57,454 nt of DNA from Amphimedon queenslandica (Eukaryota > Porifera > Demospongiae > Haplosclerida > Niphatidae): the NCBI RefSeq assembly GCF_000090795.2, contig NW_003546677.1, forward strand, positions 12,214 to 69,667, in the 5' to 3' direction. Position 1 is the stretch's first letter, and the number at the start of each line of letters is the position of its first letter. Shown one piece after another: positions 1-11,700 of this stretch. The notes below the pieces were generated by a model. It was not told where the DNA came from. It saw only the letters and a list, made by a program, of their open reading frames with translations, and ran no database searches. Both the position numbers and the translations under genes were made by a program.

Positions 1-93
1 TATTGCATTCAATGACATACTGACTGCATGCAAACCTGACAATCATTATTACTATAACATCTATTGTTTTTATCATTATTTCTATCATAATAG

Positions 94-744
94 GCATAGA
101 TTTGATTCCTTCAGTTTGTGTTACTACTTCTCTAACTCCAGTCTCTCCAGTACTTGAAGGCTCTACAGTAACAATAACTTGTTACATACAATACGACATA
201 TCAGTTGATATTAATGTTAGCATCTTGAGGAATACAAACGAGGTACTTACCAATTCTTCATTGCAAGGATACAATCATTCATATGTCATTAAAAGTGTGA
301 AAGAGAAAGATGAAGGAAACTACACATGCAAAGTGACAGTGATTGCTACCACACTCAGTGACAGCATTGATTTACAAGTCATTCCTGCACAGATCTCAAG
401 CAGTAGCAGTAGCAGATCACACTCAACCTCTCTATCCCTTTCCCTGGCTCCTTCTTTATCCCTTTCCCTGGCTCCTTCACCCTCTCCTTTTATGAGCAGT
501 GACAATATACCAGTCCCTAGTCCCTACACCTACAGGCAATGAGGTTACTACTGCAGTGCCTAGTGATGGTCCATCTTCTACAGTTATTGTCGTTGCTTCA
601 ATTTCAAGTGGTCTGGCTCTACTGATATTGTTGGTTATAACATTTTTATTTGGTTTCTTTGTGGGGAAAAGATGCAACAAAAATACGACTGAAGAAAGAA
701 TAGGAACTTCACCAGACAAACTAGATAATATTGAGTTGAATTAA
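94..744 (+). pseudogene. Ig-domain membrane receptor, copy A: last exon only, frameshifted
   Basis: This is the 3' exon of the receptor family seen complete at 14179-16098; upstream exons lie outside the window. The exon follows a TAG acceptor at 91-93 and encodes the membrane-proximal Ig domain (Cys of TITCY and of GNYTC), a Ser/Pro-rich stalk, then a transmembrane helix and short tail. A 7-base direct duplication (AGTCCCT at 512-518 and 519-525), absent from copies B and C, shifts the frame so that translation stops at 540-542 before the membrane helix. The helix and tail remain readable in another frame to 744. The product, if made, would be a truncated and possibly secreted form. An assembly error or a natural allele is possible. 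Confidence 0.8.
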
Positions 745-950
745 ATAACTAGCAAAATTAAATTTAAAATTTATGCAGTTTGCATGGTTTTATTTCAACA
801 ATTATATATAGGTGTCAAAATTATCCAGTCAATACAATAATATGAGCATTATAAGACAATGCAGTAACTTCACCTAAATCAATTACCTACATAAACATTA
901 ATGCCATAGGTTTTTGTTCTATGAATCCTATAGTGTGCAAAAAATGGCAA

Positions 951-3900
951 CTAATGGGTTGTATAAAGATTCAGTGACATTTGCAAGTCCATCTTTTCAG
1001 CAATATCTTTGAATGCTTCCTTTTCCTTCAGTACTTCCATTAAAGTTGACATTGCCTGAGTTTGTGTAGCAACTGTTGATTTAAGAGCAAACAGTAGTGA
1101 AGCACACCTGTCTTGAACTGGTCTGCCAGTATTCATACACTCGGTAGAAATTGCATCAGTAATCAGTTCTTTAGCATACAAGCTCATGATGACAGCTGAA
1201 AGGTTACTTGGAGCTGCCAGAATTTCTGAAAGTGTGTCAAAATTATCACGTAATACTTTTCCTGCTAGTTTAAGTTTCCTCTCTTCTATAATTACCAAAA
1301 TTAAAATAGTTCTATAAATTATACAAAAACAATACCTGTTGGGGAACTTGGCCCTGCTGGAGGTGATGCAATAGTGCCTGTAGGTTTTTGTTGAAAGTCA
1401 CCTAAATATAATTTACATAAACTATAAATTCATGATAATAATACTAACCCATTGTTAATACAATATTTATTTCCTTAATGTCAGATTTTATTCCTTGCGT
1501 TGTGATGGGATAATTTAATTCCTTATCTGCGTCTTTACCAGGAGTGGCTGTGATTGTGAATACACATTTTGGAAATCGAGGAGGAAACATGCTGCCATAG
1601 TCATCAATAACATTCTGGCTTACCTATTGTAAATCATAATTACATGTCATTATTAATTTAAGTCCTAACTTTTGAAGGCTTCTGATAAGGTCTCACTGAC
1701 CATCCTTTAGAACATTTTTTATCATTAAAGCACAACTCGATGTATCCATCATAATCTTTAAATTGAAAATATATCTCCATATATTCTTTGGAACTCTTGA
1801 ATTCTTTTTTAATATGCTATATACATTAATTGAAAATTAACTGCATTCTGCAGAACATTCATACCTCTATTAGTGCTTTTAGATCTTGACAAAGTAGAAA
1901 TCTCATCAACCATTCTCTTCCAGCTATTATAACCTCATAAATTACTTGACCAGAGTAAAGCTTAACAGGTAATTCATCTACAATTTATACAAGAATGCTA
2001 CCAAGTACAGCGTACATTTTTACCTTCAACTAGTATGTGTGTCATTAACTGATTCTGTTCTGATGTATCAATTGTTCTGTTTGGAGATAAAGGAATCACA
2101 GGCAGTTCTTCAATATCAAGAAGCATAGATGATTCTTCAAGATTAGTGGAAGACTGTGATGATGATGAAACTGAGAGAGATTTGTGTTCTTTTTTATGTG
2201 ATGATTTTTCTATGCGATATGGATGCACACGTGTTCTTCTCCTGCGTTCCATGACAATAGACCACTTAGAAAAATTAGCAGTGTTTATGCTACCATATCT
2301 GTTACCAACAGAAAATTCTCCACCATCTACTGTATTAAAATTATAAGGTGGCAGATTATTAGTTGTGGTAAAAAAACTAAGGTAATTGCCATGAGCTGGT
2401 ATTTTTATAGAGACACAATGCTGTATCTCAAGTTTAACTGGTTCAAGGAAAGGCTTGGAGAGGCTTATAGCATATACTGCACTAACAAGCTCAGTATCTT
2501 CAGGAAATATAAAGTCTCCCCCTACAAGAGTAGTGATGGTGACCTGTACAGTATCAGAGGGTAGCACTGCTCCTTGTGGTATTGTTATCCTTATACCATA
2601 TTCCTCCCATTTAACTGATGGGTCAGATCCACCATGAATAAGAAATGACTTTTTATCAGCAACGTGTACACCTTTAAGTTTATCTATATGAAAGTAATAA
2701 GGGCACAATAATTAAACATAATTACATTGATACCTTCAGTTTTAGTTACACTTTCAGCAGCTTTTGTATCAAGTTGCTCCTTCTGTTTTGATGGCACAAT
2801 GGGTACTTGCTCCTTATACTCATCAAACATCGCTGTAAAAAGTAAATAAAATATATGTCAGTATTATAAATTTTAATTATGTAACTATACTTTGTGAGGA
2901 ATGAAGCAATTTGATCCCCTGAACTTTTTCTTCAGCCTTTTCCTTTTGAACTTGAATCATACTATCATTTTCTTGTAACTGATGCTTATGTTGTTGAATT
3001 TGTTGCAATAGTTGCTGGATTTTTTTATCTTTTTCTTCTTGCTCCTTCAGTAACAGCTGATTAAGCCTTTGTGCCTCTTTTTCTTTATCTTCTAGCTCCT
3101 TCTTTAGCTTTTGTAACTCGTGATCAAAATTTTGTATTCTTTGCTTCATTTTTGCCTCATTCTCTTGCAACTGAAGATGATGATACTGTTGCTTCTCTGA
3201 AAGTTCCTTGTCCTTCTGTCGTAACTGTTGAATATATTTCTTTTCATTTTCTTTTAGCTGATGGCGATATTGCTCCGTCTCTGCTTCTTTTTTTCTTAAA
3301 TGTTGATGGCATCTTTGAATTTCTGTTTCTTTTTCTGACAACTGTTGAGAATGCTTTTGCTTTGTCTCTGTCTTCTCTCTCTCACTTTCTTGTATTTCTT
3401 TCTCCTTCTTTAAGTTCTCTTGTTCTTTTTCTTCCAATTGTTCATGGCATTTTTGTATTTCTTGCTTTGAAAGTGCATCAGTTTTCTCCTTCTCTTGTAA
3501 CTGATATTGGCATTTTTGTATTTTTTTATCTTTTTCTGCTTTTTCTCTTTCCTTCTCCAACAACTGATCACAGTACTCTTGTAATTGATTAATGTAATTT
3601 TGTATTTCCTTCTCCTTTTCTTGTAGCTGTTGAAGATATTTTTGTATTTTTTGGTCTGCTTTGGCTTTTTCTCTCTCTTGCTCCTCCAACTGAAAATGAC
3701 ATCTTTGGATTTCAGCCTCCTTCCCTTTTAACTGATCAAAATGATGGTAATATTCTTGCATCTCTTGCTCCTTTTCTTGTAGCCGATGATGGTAATTTTG
3801 TATTTCTAGATCTTTTGCTGCCTTCTCTCTCTCCAGCTTCTCCTGTAACTGAAAGCAGATTCTTTGTATTTCTAGCTCCTTCTCTGCCTTAATTTCTTGC

Positions 3901-6108
3901 AATTGATGATATTTTTGCTCTTTCTCTTGTAATTGTAAATAATGTTCTGTCTCCTTTTTTTCTATTTTTATTGACAAATGACGGCTATGATCTTGTTCAT
4001 TCCTTAATTGTTGTTTAATAGCTTGTGTCTCTAGTTCCTGCTGTTTTAGTAATTTTTTACATTCTGCAAGCTTGTGCCCTTCCCATTTTTGTGCTGTGCT
4101 GCTGGGTAATACTTGTACTTCCTCTTTTTGCTTCTGATACTCAAGCCAATGCAATCTTCCTTGTTGGAGTTGCTGAAAATATGTATTTTGGTACTGCCAA
4201 TTATTTGATAGATCTACTGGTATATTTTTTACCATAATTTTTTCTTTGTCAAACACTATATTAATATAAAATTGGGAATAATATACTCATTGTGAATTGC
4301 AAGCCACATGCACCACATATACCAGTACATACCTAGGCTTTTTGTTACTGTTATGAATGGATACAGAACCAGTTCATCAGTTACTGCAGTAACTTTTTTT
4401 CTGGAAACAAATGCTCCTCCAACAATTATGATCCAGAAACAACGAGGACTCAATGTAAACACTGAGAGGGAATGAGCCCATCTCTGACTAAATGAGTGAT
4501 CTATACCTCCTATCTGTTAATAGAAATAATCATTAGAAGAATTAATAACATCGGCTGCATGAATCACAACTTCATTCAATGAATAGTTAAAATGTAAAAA
4601 CCCATACTTTTTGCCAGGTGCGTTGAGCAGTATCAAAGATCCAGCAGTCATCTAATGTATCATCATCATTATTCATCCCACCACATATCACCAGCAGAGG
4701 GCACTCAAATTTGGTTACAATAATAGCACCTGCATGATTGTATCTACCCACAGGCCATTGATCAATTGCTTCAGGTTTTTTTATACACTGCCAAAACTAA
4801 GAAATAAAAAATTAGCAATTAAGAATAAGTTTATTTTAACATACCACAGTGCTGAGTGATATGTCTATATTTAATAAATACATATCATTGCTAGCAATAG
4901 CCTCAGTTTTATCATCTTGTACAATTCCACCAAAAAGAACAGCTCTTTTGTTGCTGATTTTTTCAAGAACAAAACCATCAGCAGGTGGTATATTACACTG
5001 ACCAATGACAAATACATTGTCCCATTTTTCTAAATAAAAATAAAAGATAAGGGTTAGTACCAGTACAATCGGCTAGGCCCTTAATGAAACTATTGGTTGG
5101 AAGGCAGGGCCGCTGAGAGCTTTGGAGGGGCCTGGGGAAGGAAATTGAATTGTGCAAAGTGCGGCAAAAAATTTTGCAGTTTTAATCATATTCCTAGTGG
5201 GTGTGGTCAAAATTAATTAATTTTTACCTGCACGCATGATAACATGCACTTTGTCTATTGAATTTTAACTAGCTAGGAAGATTGATTTTGATGATATCAT
5301 CACTTTTTTGCTTGGCAAAAGGCCAGAAGGGCCCATCTTCTGTAATAATTTTGTTTAATTAAGTTCTTAAAAAATTTCTTGGGGCCCTTAAAATTGTGGG
5401 GCCCAGGGCATTTGCCCCTTTTGCCCCCCACTCTCAGTGGCCCTGTTGGAAGGTTTAGCATTATAATATTTGTACACAGTATCATTACCTGATGATAAAT
5501 TATACATTGAGTGTTCATTAGTACGCCATCTTCCACCATGTAGTTCAGACTGGATGTATTTATTATGCAGCACTTGTACAGCTGGTTTAGATCCTATTCC
5601 TCCTATCATTAGCAAGTAATGTACTCCATCATGTTCAAACAATAACATCCCACCACAGCTTCTCCTCATAACTGGTCTAGTTGCGTCGGTTGGTTCTAAT
5701 TCTCTCCATTGAAGACTAGCGGTATCCAGTTGTGTAATACTGTTGTGAAAGCAGTTGTCATGATTGCAATAGCCACCAAAATAATACAAATAGTCATTTA
5801 TTGCAGTACACGAGTAACCAGTGACTCCTAATGGAGGAGTACCAGTAGTTTGTCTAGTAAACCATTGACCAGTTGAGGCAGTAAAGTGATGTATAGTATT
5901 AGTAAATTTTCTCTTCTCTGGACTGTCATGTACTTTAGGCAAACCAGCTTGATCACCAGCCCACACAAATAGTTCAGAATCACCTACTGTTGCAGCACTA
6001 TGGAAAAATCTTGCTTTCAATCCAGGGTAATCTATTAATGATTGCACACATTGGTTAACAAAATTATTGCTTAAAGCTTTTGCTACCTTTTGAATGCTGT
6101 TTCGCCAT
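951..6108 (-). CDS. Kelch / coiled-coil / ZU5 / CARD-like protein, copy 1
   Basis: Thirteen exons: 6108-6087, 6031-5489, 5029-4845, 4796-4608, 4513-4333, 4255-2891, 2832-2734, 2683-2024, 1977-1865, 1816-1670, 1623-1449, 1401-1336, 1285-951. They total 4080 nt (1359 aa) with all phases closing. Residues about 1-370 carry Kelch-type repeats (YYFGGYC, LLMIGGIG, AVLFGGIV, LLVICGGM). Residues about 375-830 are a Glu/Gln/Lys coiled coil. Residues about 865-1010 are a ZU5 domain (YGIRITIPQGAVLPSD, then EPVKLEIQHC). The last ~110 residues look like a helical death-fold domain, nearest to CARD. There is no signal peptide or membrane helix, so it is probably a cytoplasmic scaffold. The start at 6108 uses a 22-nt first exon (MAKQHSK) that also works in copy 2. 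It is head to head with the Ig receptor at 6509. Kelch and ZU5 calls are firm; CARD is tentative. Confidence 0.85.
5105..5445. mobile_element. hAT-like MITE in intron 2 of Kelch/ZU5 copy 1
   Basis: A 341-bp element with terminal inverted repeats (CAGGGCCGCTGAGAG at the left, the complement of CAGGGCCACTGAGAG at the right), flanked by a perfect 8-bp target duplication TTGGAAGG (5097-5104 and 5446-5453). There is no coding capacity. The 8-bp duplication and CAGGG ends are typical of non-autonomous hAT elements. It is absent from the matching intron of copy 2. Confidence 0.9.
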
Positions 6109-6508
6109 TGTTTAGAGAGCAATCACGCACATTCCTTTCTTAGGCGTTGCCCCATTTGTGACCAATTAAAATTGACCAAAAACTCTATGCATATTCTAAT
6201 CAGTTTCATAGCCCAGCTATTAATAGAACTATATGTATAACCCTTTAAAAGGAAATTTGCTATACTTCATAAAGGCTATTTCTGGCAGTAAAATGAACTC
6301 AGTGATTTGATCTAGATCTACATCTATGCATGCATTAGTACATACTCTATATAGACTCTAAATCAGAGATTGCACGATATCAGCTATCAAATATGCAATT
6401 ACTGTAATAGATCTAAAAGTTAAGTAGACTATTGTATTTCTGTGGTTTGTTTATAGATACAACCTGCTTGAACAGTAAGACGAATATTTACTGGCAATAA
6501 GAAGAATC
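6109..6508. promoter_or_regulatory. shared head-to-head promoter interval, unit 1
   Basis: About 400 bp separate the start codons of the divergent Kelch/ZU5 gene and the Ig receptor. Large blocks are nearly identical to the matching interval at 13796-14178, including ACGCACATTCCTTTCTTRGG, the TTTAAAAGGAAATTTGCT block and a GATCTAGATCTACATCTATG block. I see no clear TATA box. A TTTATAG/ATACAACC junction near 6453 could be the end of a 5'UTR intron of the receptor. Its function as a bidirectional promoter is inferred from position and conservation. Confidence 0.5.
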
Positions 6509-8527
6509 ATGAAGGATTGCTCTCTCCTTCTTTTAACTGTATTAGTTCTCCAAGGGGCAAGAGGTGTACTGATGGAGGCCTGTAATGGTGTAACAAATAT
6601 AAATGAATTAGGTAAGTTTATGATCCTAATTGAGTTGCTCTTTGCATGAACTTTATTATTACTAATAACATAAAGTTAGACTCCCCGAATTAGAATGCTT
6701 AAAAGATTTTCTGCAGAAACTAATACATTGTTTTGTTTCATTTACAGTTAGTCAATACAGTCTTAAAGTGAGTACCAGTTTCTCTAGTGATGGAAGTTCC
6801 TTATCACTCAACTGTACTATCAATAATGGAACAGCTAACTTACAGCCTGGACAAGAGTTAGTATGGACTGAAGGAGGAATAGAGATACAAGATGGGACTA
6901 TAGGATATTCAGTACATCAGACGAATACCAGCTCTCTCTTGACAATAAGTATAACTCATGGACTACAGTATGGTGAATATGGTTGCCAGTGTCACAATAG
7001 GCATAGCTATACACATAATTCCCTCAGTAAGCTGATAGTCACTGGTTCATTCATCCAACACTGCAGTGACAAAACTACCACAACAGCAGCACCACAATCA
7101 GGTCAGTGAGATGTCATCACTGTAATATTAATTTGTTATCATTGTAAATGTTCTGTAGCTCCAGCTCCAATCATTACCACACATAACGTATCCAGTCCTG
7201 GTCAAACTGTTAGTATCACATGTAACCAGTCTATGGCAGTACTGGTTAAAGAACACAGTAATGGCTCATTGGTAGAGACCATTAACAACATTACTGTCTC
7301 ATCTCCTAATGATCAAGAGAAGTTTGGATGTATTCTGAATGATACAATACTAGAGATACACTATGTCACTATTAAAGGTATATACATTTTAATGTACATT
7401 GTCGATAGATAAAGAGAGAAGATTCAATTTTTTTTTCATCAATAGGTTATGAGCCAATTCCTCTTTTATTTCCACCTTCTCCTGGAACAATTCTTCTCCC
7501 TTTTTCAACTGACTCTAATTTCACACAGCCTGTGCAGTCTATTCTCCTCTTCCACTACAATCATTTCAAATAACTTTTAGAACTGGGAATTTTATTGTGG
7601 GTGGCCTTCAAAACACATATACCTCCAGTAGCCCCATTGAAGATTTGTATAGACTGAGCATGGTACCTAATGCAGGGAATGACCGGGTTGTTGATTCCTT
7701 AGATTTTTATTGCACTGCCAGTACTTTATGGGATACTGTTGGAATAGAAAGATACAGGGTTGACTTTGATACTCAAGGTTAGTAGCTATACACATCATTT
7801 TCTTATTGACATACTAACCGCAAATCTGACAATCATTATTATTACTATAACATCTATTGCTTTTATCATTATTTCTATCATACTAGGCATAGATTTGATT
7901 CCTTCAGTTTGTGTTACTACATCTCTAACTCCAGCCTCTCCAGCACCTGAAGGCTCTACAGTAACAATAACTTGTCACATACAATATGATATATCAGTTG
8001 ATATTAATGTTAGTATATTGAGGAATACAAACGAGGTACTTACCAATTTTTCATTGCAAGGATACAATCATTCATACGTCATTAAAAGTGTGAAAGAAAA
8101 AGATGAAGGAAACTACACATGCATGGTGACAGGGATTGCTACCACTCTCAGTGACAGCATTGATTTACAAGTCATTCCTGCACAGATCTCAAGCAGTAGC
8201 AGCAGGTCACACTCAACCTCTCTATCCCTTTCCCTGGCTCCTTCTTTATCCCTTTCTCTAGCTCCTTCACCCTCTCCTTTTATGAGCAGTGACAATATAC
8301 CAGTCCCTACACCTACAGGCAATGAGGTTACTACTGCAGTGCCTAGTGACGGTCCATCTTCTACAGTTATTGTCGTTGCTTCAATTTCAAGTGGTCTGGC
8401 TCTACTGATATTGTTGGTTATAACATTTTTATTTGGTTTCTTTGTGGGGAAAAGATGCAACAAAAATACAACTGAAGAAAGAAGAGGAAGATCACCAGAT
8501 AACCTGGACAATATTGAGTTGACTTAA
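6509..8527 (+). pseudogene. Ig-domain membrane receptor, copy B, frameshifted in exon 4
   Basis: Five exons match the intact copy C: 6509-6611 (signal peptide MKDCSLLLLTVLVLQG), 6748-7101 (Ig1), 7159-7377 (Ig-like 2), 7446-7777 (family-specific domain) and 7887-8527 (Ig3, Ser/Pro stalk, membrane helix, tail ending NIELT). Splice sites are all consensus. In exon 4 the frame entering from exon 3 meets TAA at 7571-7573. Homology to copy C resumes in another frame from about 7530 (CAVYSPLPL), so roughly one base has been lost near 7520-7532. The rest of the gene stays open, so the break is recent, allelic or an assembly artefact. A truncated product would keep two Ig domains and be secreted. Confidence 0.8.
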
Positions 8528-8738
8528 ATAACTAACAAAATAAAATAAACAAGTTTGCACAATTTGTTTAAACAATTATAGGTGTCACAATGGTTTTGAG
8601 ACTAATCTTGTTATTTTCCAGTCAATACAACATGAGCATTAAAATACGATACTGACAATTGCCTACATAAACTTTAATGTGATAGGTTTTTGTTTTCTGA
8701 GTCCTAATACTGAAAAAAATCTGCTAAAAAATTGGCAA

Positions 8739-11700
8739 CTAATGGGTTGTATAAATATTCAGTGACATTTGCAAGTCCATATTTTCAGCAATGTCTTTGA
8801 AAGCTTCTTCTTCTTTTAATACTCCAATTAAAGTTAACATTGACTGAGGTTGTGTAGTAACTGTAGATTGAAGAGCAAACAGTAATGAAGCACACCTGTC
8901 TTGAACTGGTCTGCCAGTATTCATGCATTCTGTAGAAGTTGCACCAGTAATCAATTTTTTAGCATACAAGTTCATGATGACAGTTGAAAGGTTACTTGGA
9001 GCTGCCAGAATCTTAGAAAGTGTTTTAAAATTATCTCGTAACACTTCTCCTGCTAATTGAAGTTGCCTTTCCTCTATGATAACCATAATTACATATTAGT
9101 ATATTATATACACTATACCTGGAGAAATTGAACCTGATGGTGATGCAATAGTTTCTACAGGCTTTTGTTGAAAATCACCTAAATATAATTAACATAAACT
9201 AACTCATAATAATAATAATGATACTAACCCATTGTTAATACAATATTTATTTCCTCGGTGTCAGATTTTATTCCTTGGATTGGGATAGGATAACTTAATT
9301 CCTTAACTGCTTCTTCACCAGGTGTAGCTGTGATTGTGAATACACATTTTGGAAATCGAGGAGGAGACATGCTGCCATATTCATCAATAACATTCTGGCT
9401 TACCTATTGTAAATCATAATTACATGTCACTATTATTATTATTAGTTTTAATCCTAACTTTTGAAGGTTTCTGACGGGGTCTCACTGACCATCCTTTAGG
9501 ACATTCTTTATCATTAAAGCACAACTCAATGCATCCATCATAATCTTCAAACTGAAAAGATATCTCCATATATTCTTCAGAACTCTTGAATTCTTTTTTA
9601 ATATGCTGTGTTAATTAAAAATTAACTGTTTACTGCAGAACATTTTTACCTCTATTAGTGCATTTAGATCTTGACAAAGCAGAAATCTCATCAACCATTC
9701 TCTTCCTGTTATTCTAACCTCATACATTACTTGACCAAAGTAAAGCTTAACAGGTGATTCATCTACAATTTATACAATAATACTACCAAGTACTTACTAC
9801 CATGAGTGGATAATTATTTATAATTATTTAAATAATTATCCACTCTTGTTACTACGTATACATTTTTACCTTCTAATATCTCCACTGGTATGTGTATCAT
9901 TAACTGATTTTGTTCTGATGCATCAATTGTTCTCTTTAACGGAATCACTGGTGGTTCTTCAATATTAGGGAGCTTAGGCGATTCTTCAATACTAGTTGAA
10001 GACTGTGATGATGATGAAACTGAGAGAGATTCGTGTTCTTTTTTATGTGATGATTTTTCTATGCGATATGGATGCACACGTGTTCTTCTCCTGCATTTCA
10101 TGACAACAGACCACTTAGAAAACTTAGCAATGCTTATGCTACCATATCTGTTGCCAATTGAAAATTCTCCACCATCTACTGTATTGAACTTGTAAGGTGG
10201 CTGATTATTAGTTGTGGTAGAAAAACTAAGGTAATTGCCATGAGCTGGTGTTTTTATGGAAACACAATGCTGTATCTCAAGTTTAACTGGTTCAAGGAAA
10301 GGTTTGGAGAGGTTTATAGCATATACTGCACTAACAAGCTCAGTGTCTTCAGGAAATATAAAATCTCCTCCTACAAGAGCAGTGATAGTAACCTGTACAG
10401 TATCAGAGGGCAGCACTGCTCCTTGTGGTATTGTTATCCTTATACCATATTCCTCCCAATTAACTGACTGGTCAGGTCCACCGTGAATAAGAAATGACTT
10501 TTTATCAGCAACGTGTACACCTTTAAGTTCATCTATATGAAAATAATAAGGGCACAATAATTAAAGATTATACATGCATAATTACATTAATTGATACCTT
10601 CAGTTTTAGTTACACTTTCAGCAGCTTTTGTATCAAGTTGCTCCTTCTGTTTTGATGGCACAATGGGTACTTGCTCCTTATGCTCATCAAACATCGCTGT
10701 AAAAGTAAATAAAATATATGTCAGTATTAAAAATTTTAATTATGTAACTATACTTTGTGAGGAATGAAGCAATTTGATCCCCTGAACTTTTTCTTCAGCC
10801 TTTTCCTTTTGAACTTGAATCATACTATCATTTTCTTGTAACTGATGCTTATACTGTTGTATTTGCTGCAATAGTAGCTGGATCTTTTTATCTTTTTCTC
10901 TTTGCTCCTTCAGTAACAGCTGACTAAGCCTTTGTGTCTCTTTTTCTTTATCTTCTAGCTCCTTCTTTAGCTTTTGTAACTCATGATCAAAATTTTGTAT
11001 TTTTTGCTTCATTTTTGCCTCATTCTCTTGCAACTGAAGATGATGATACTTTTGCTTCTCTGAAAGTTCCTTGTCTTTCTGTCGTAACTGTTGAATATAT
11101 TTATTTTCATTTTCTTTTAGCTGATGGCGATATTGCTCCTTCTCTGCTTCCTTTTTTCTTAAATGTTGATGGCATTTTTGAATTTCTGTTTCTTTTTCTG
11201 ACATTTGTAGAGAATGCCTTCGCTTTGTCTCTGTCTTCTCTCTCTCACTTTCTTGTATTTCTTTCTCCTTCTTTAAGTTTTCTTGCTCTTTTTCTTGCAA
11301 TTGTTGATGGCATTTTTGAATTTCTGTTTCTTTTTCTGACAATTGTAGAGAATGCCTTCGCTTTGTCTCTGTTTGATCTCTCTCATTTTCTTGTATTTTT
11401 TGATAATATATTTGCTTTTCTTTATCCTTTTTTAAGTTCTCTTGCTCTTTTTCTTGCAATCGTTGATGGTATTTTTGTATTTCTTGCTTTGAAAATGCAT
11501 CAGTTTTCTCCTTCTCTTGTAACTGATATTGGTATTTTTGTATTTCTTGATCTTTTTCTGCTTTTTCTCTCTCTTTCTCTGACAACTGACGACAGTATTC
11601 TTGCAGTTGATTAAAGTAAATTTGTATTTCGTCCTCCTTTTTTTGCAGTTGTTGAAGGTATCTTTGTATTTCTTGATTTTTAAGTGACTCCATTTTTTCT

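Noticed and set aside
5388..6122. Single-exon Kelch start at 6122 (MLSKQWRN...)
   Set aside because: The frame is not kept in copy 2. A 22-nt first exon starting at 6108 with a small GT-AG intron works in both copies and closes all phases.
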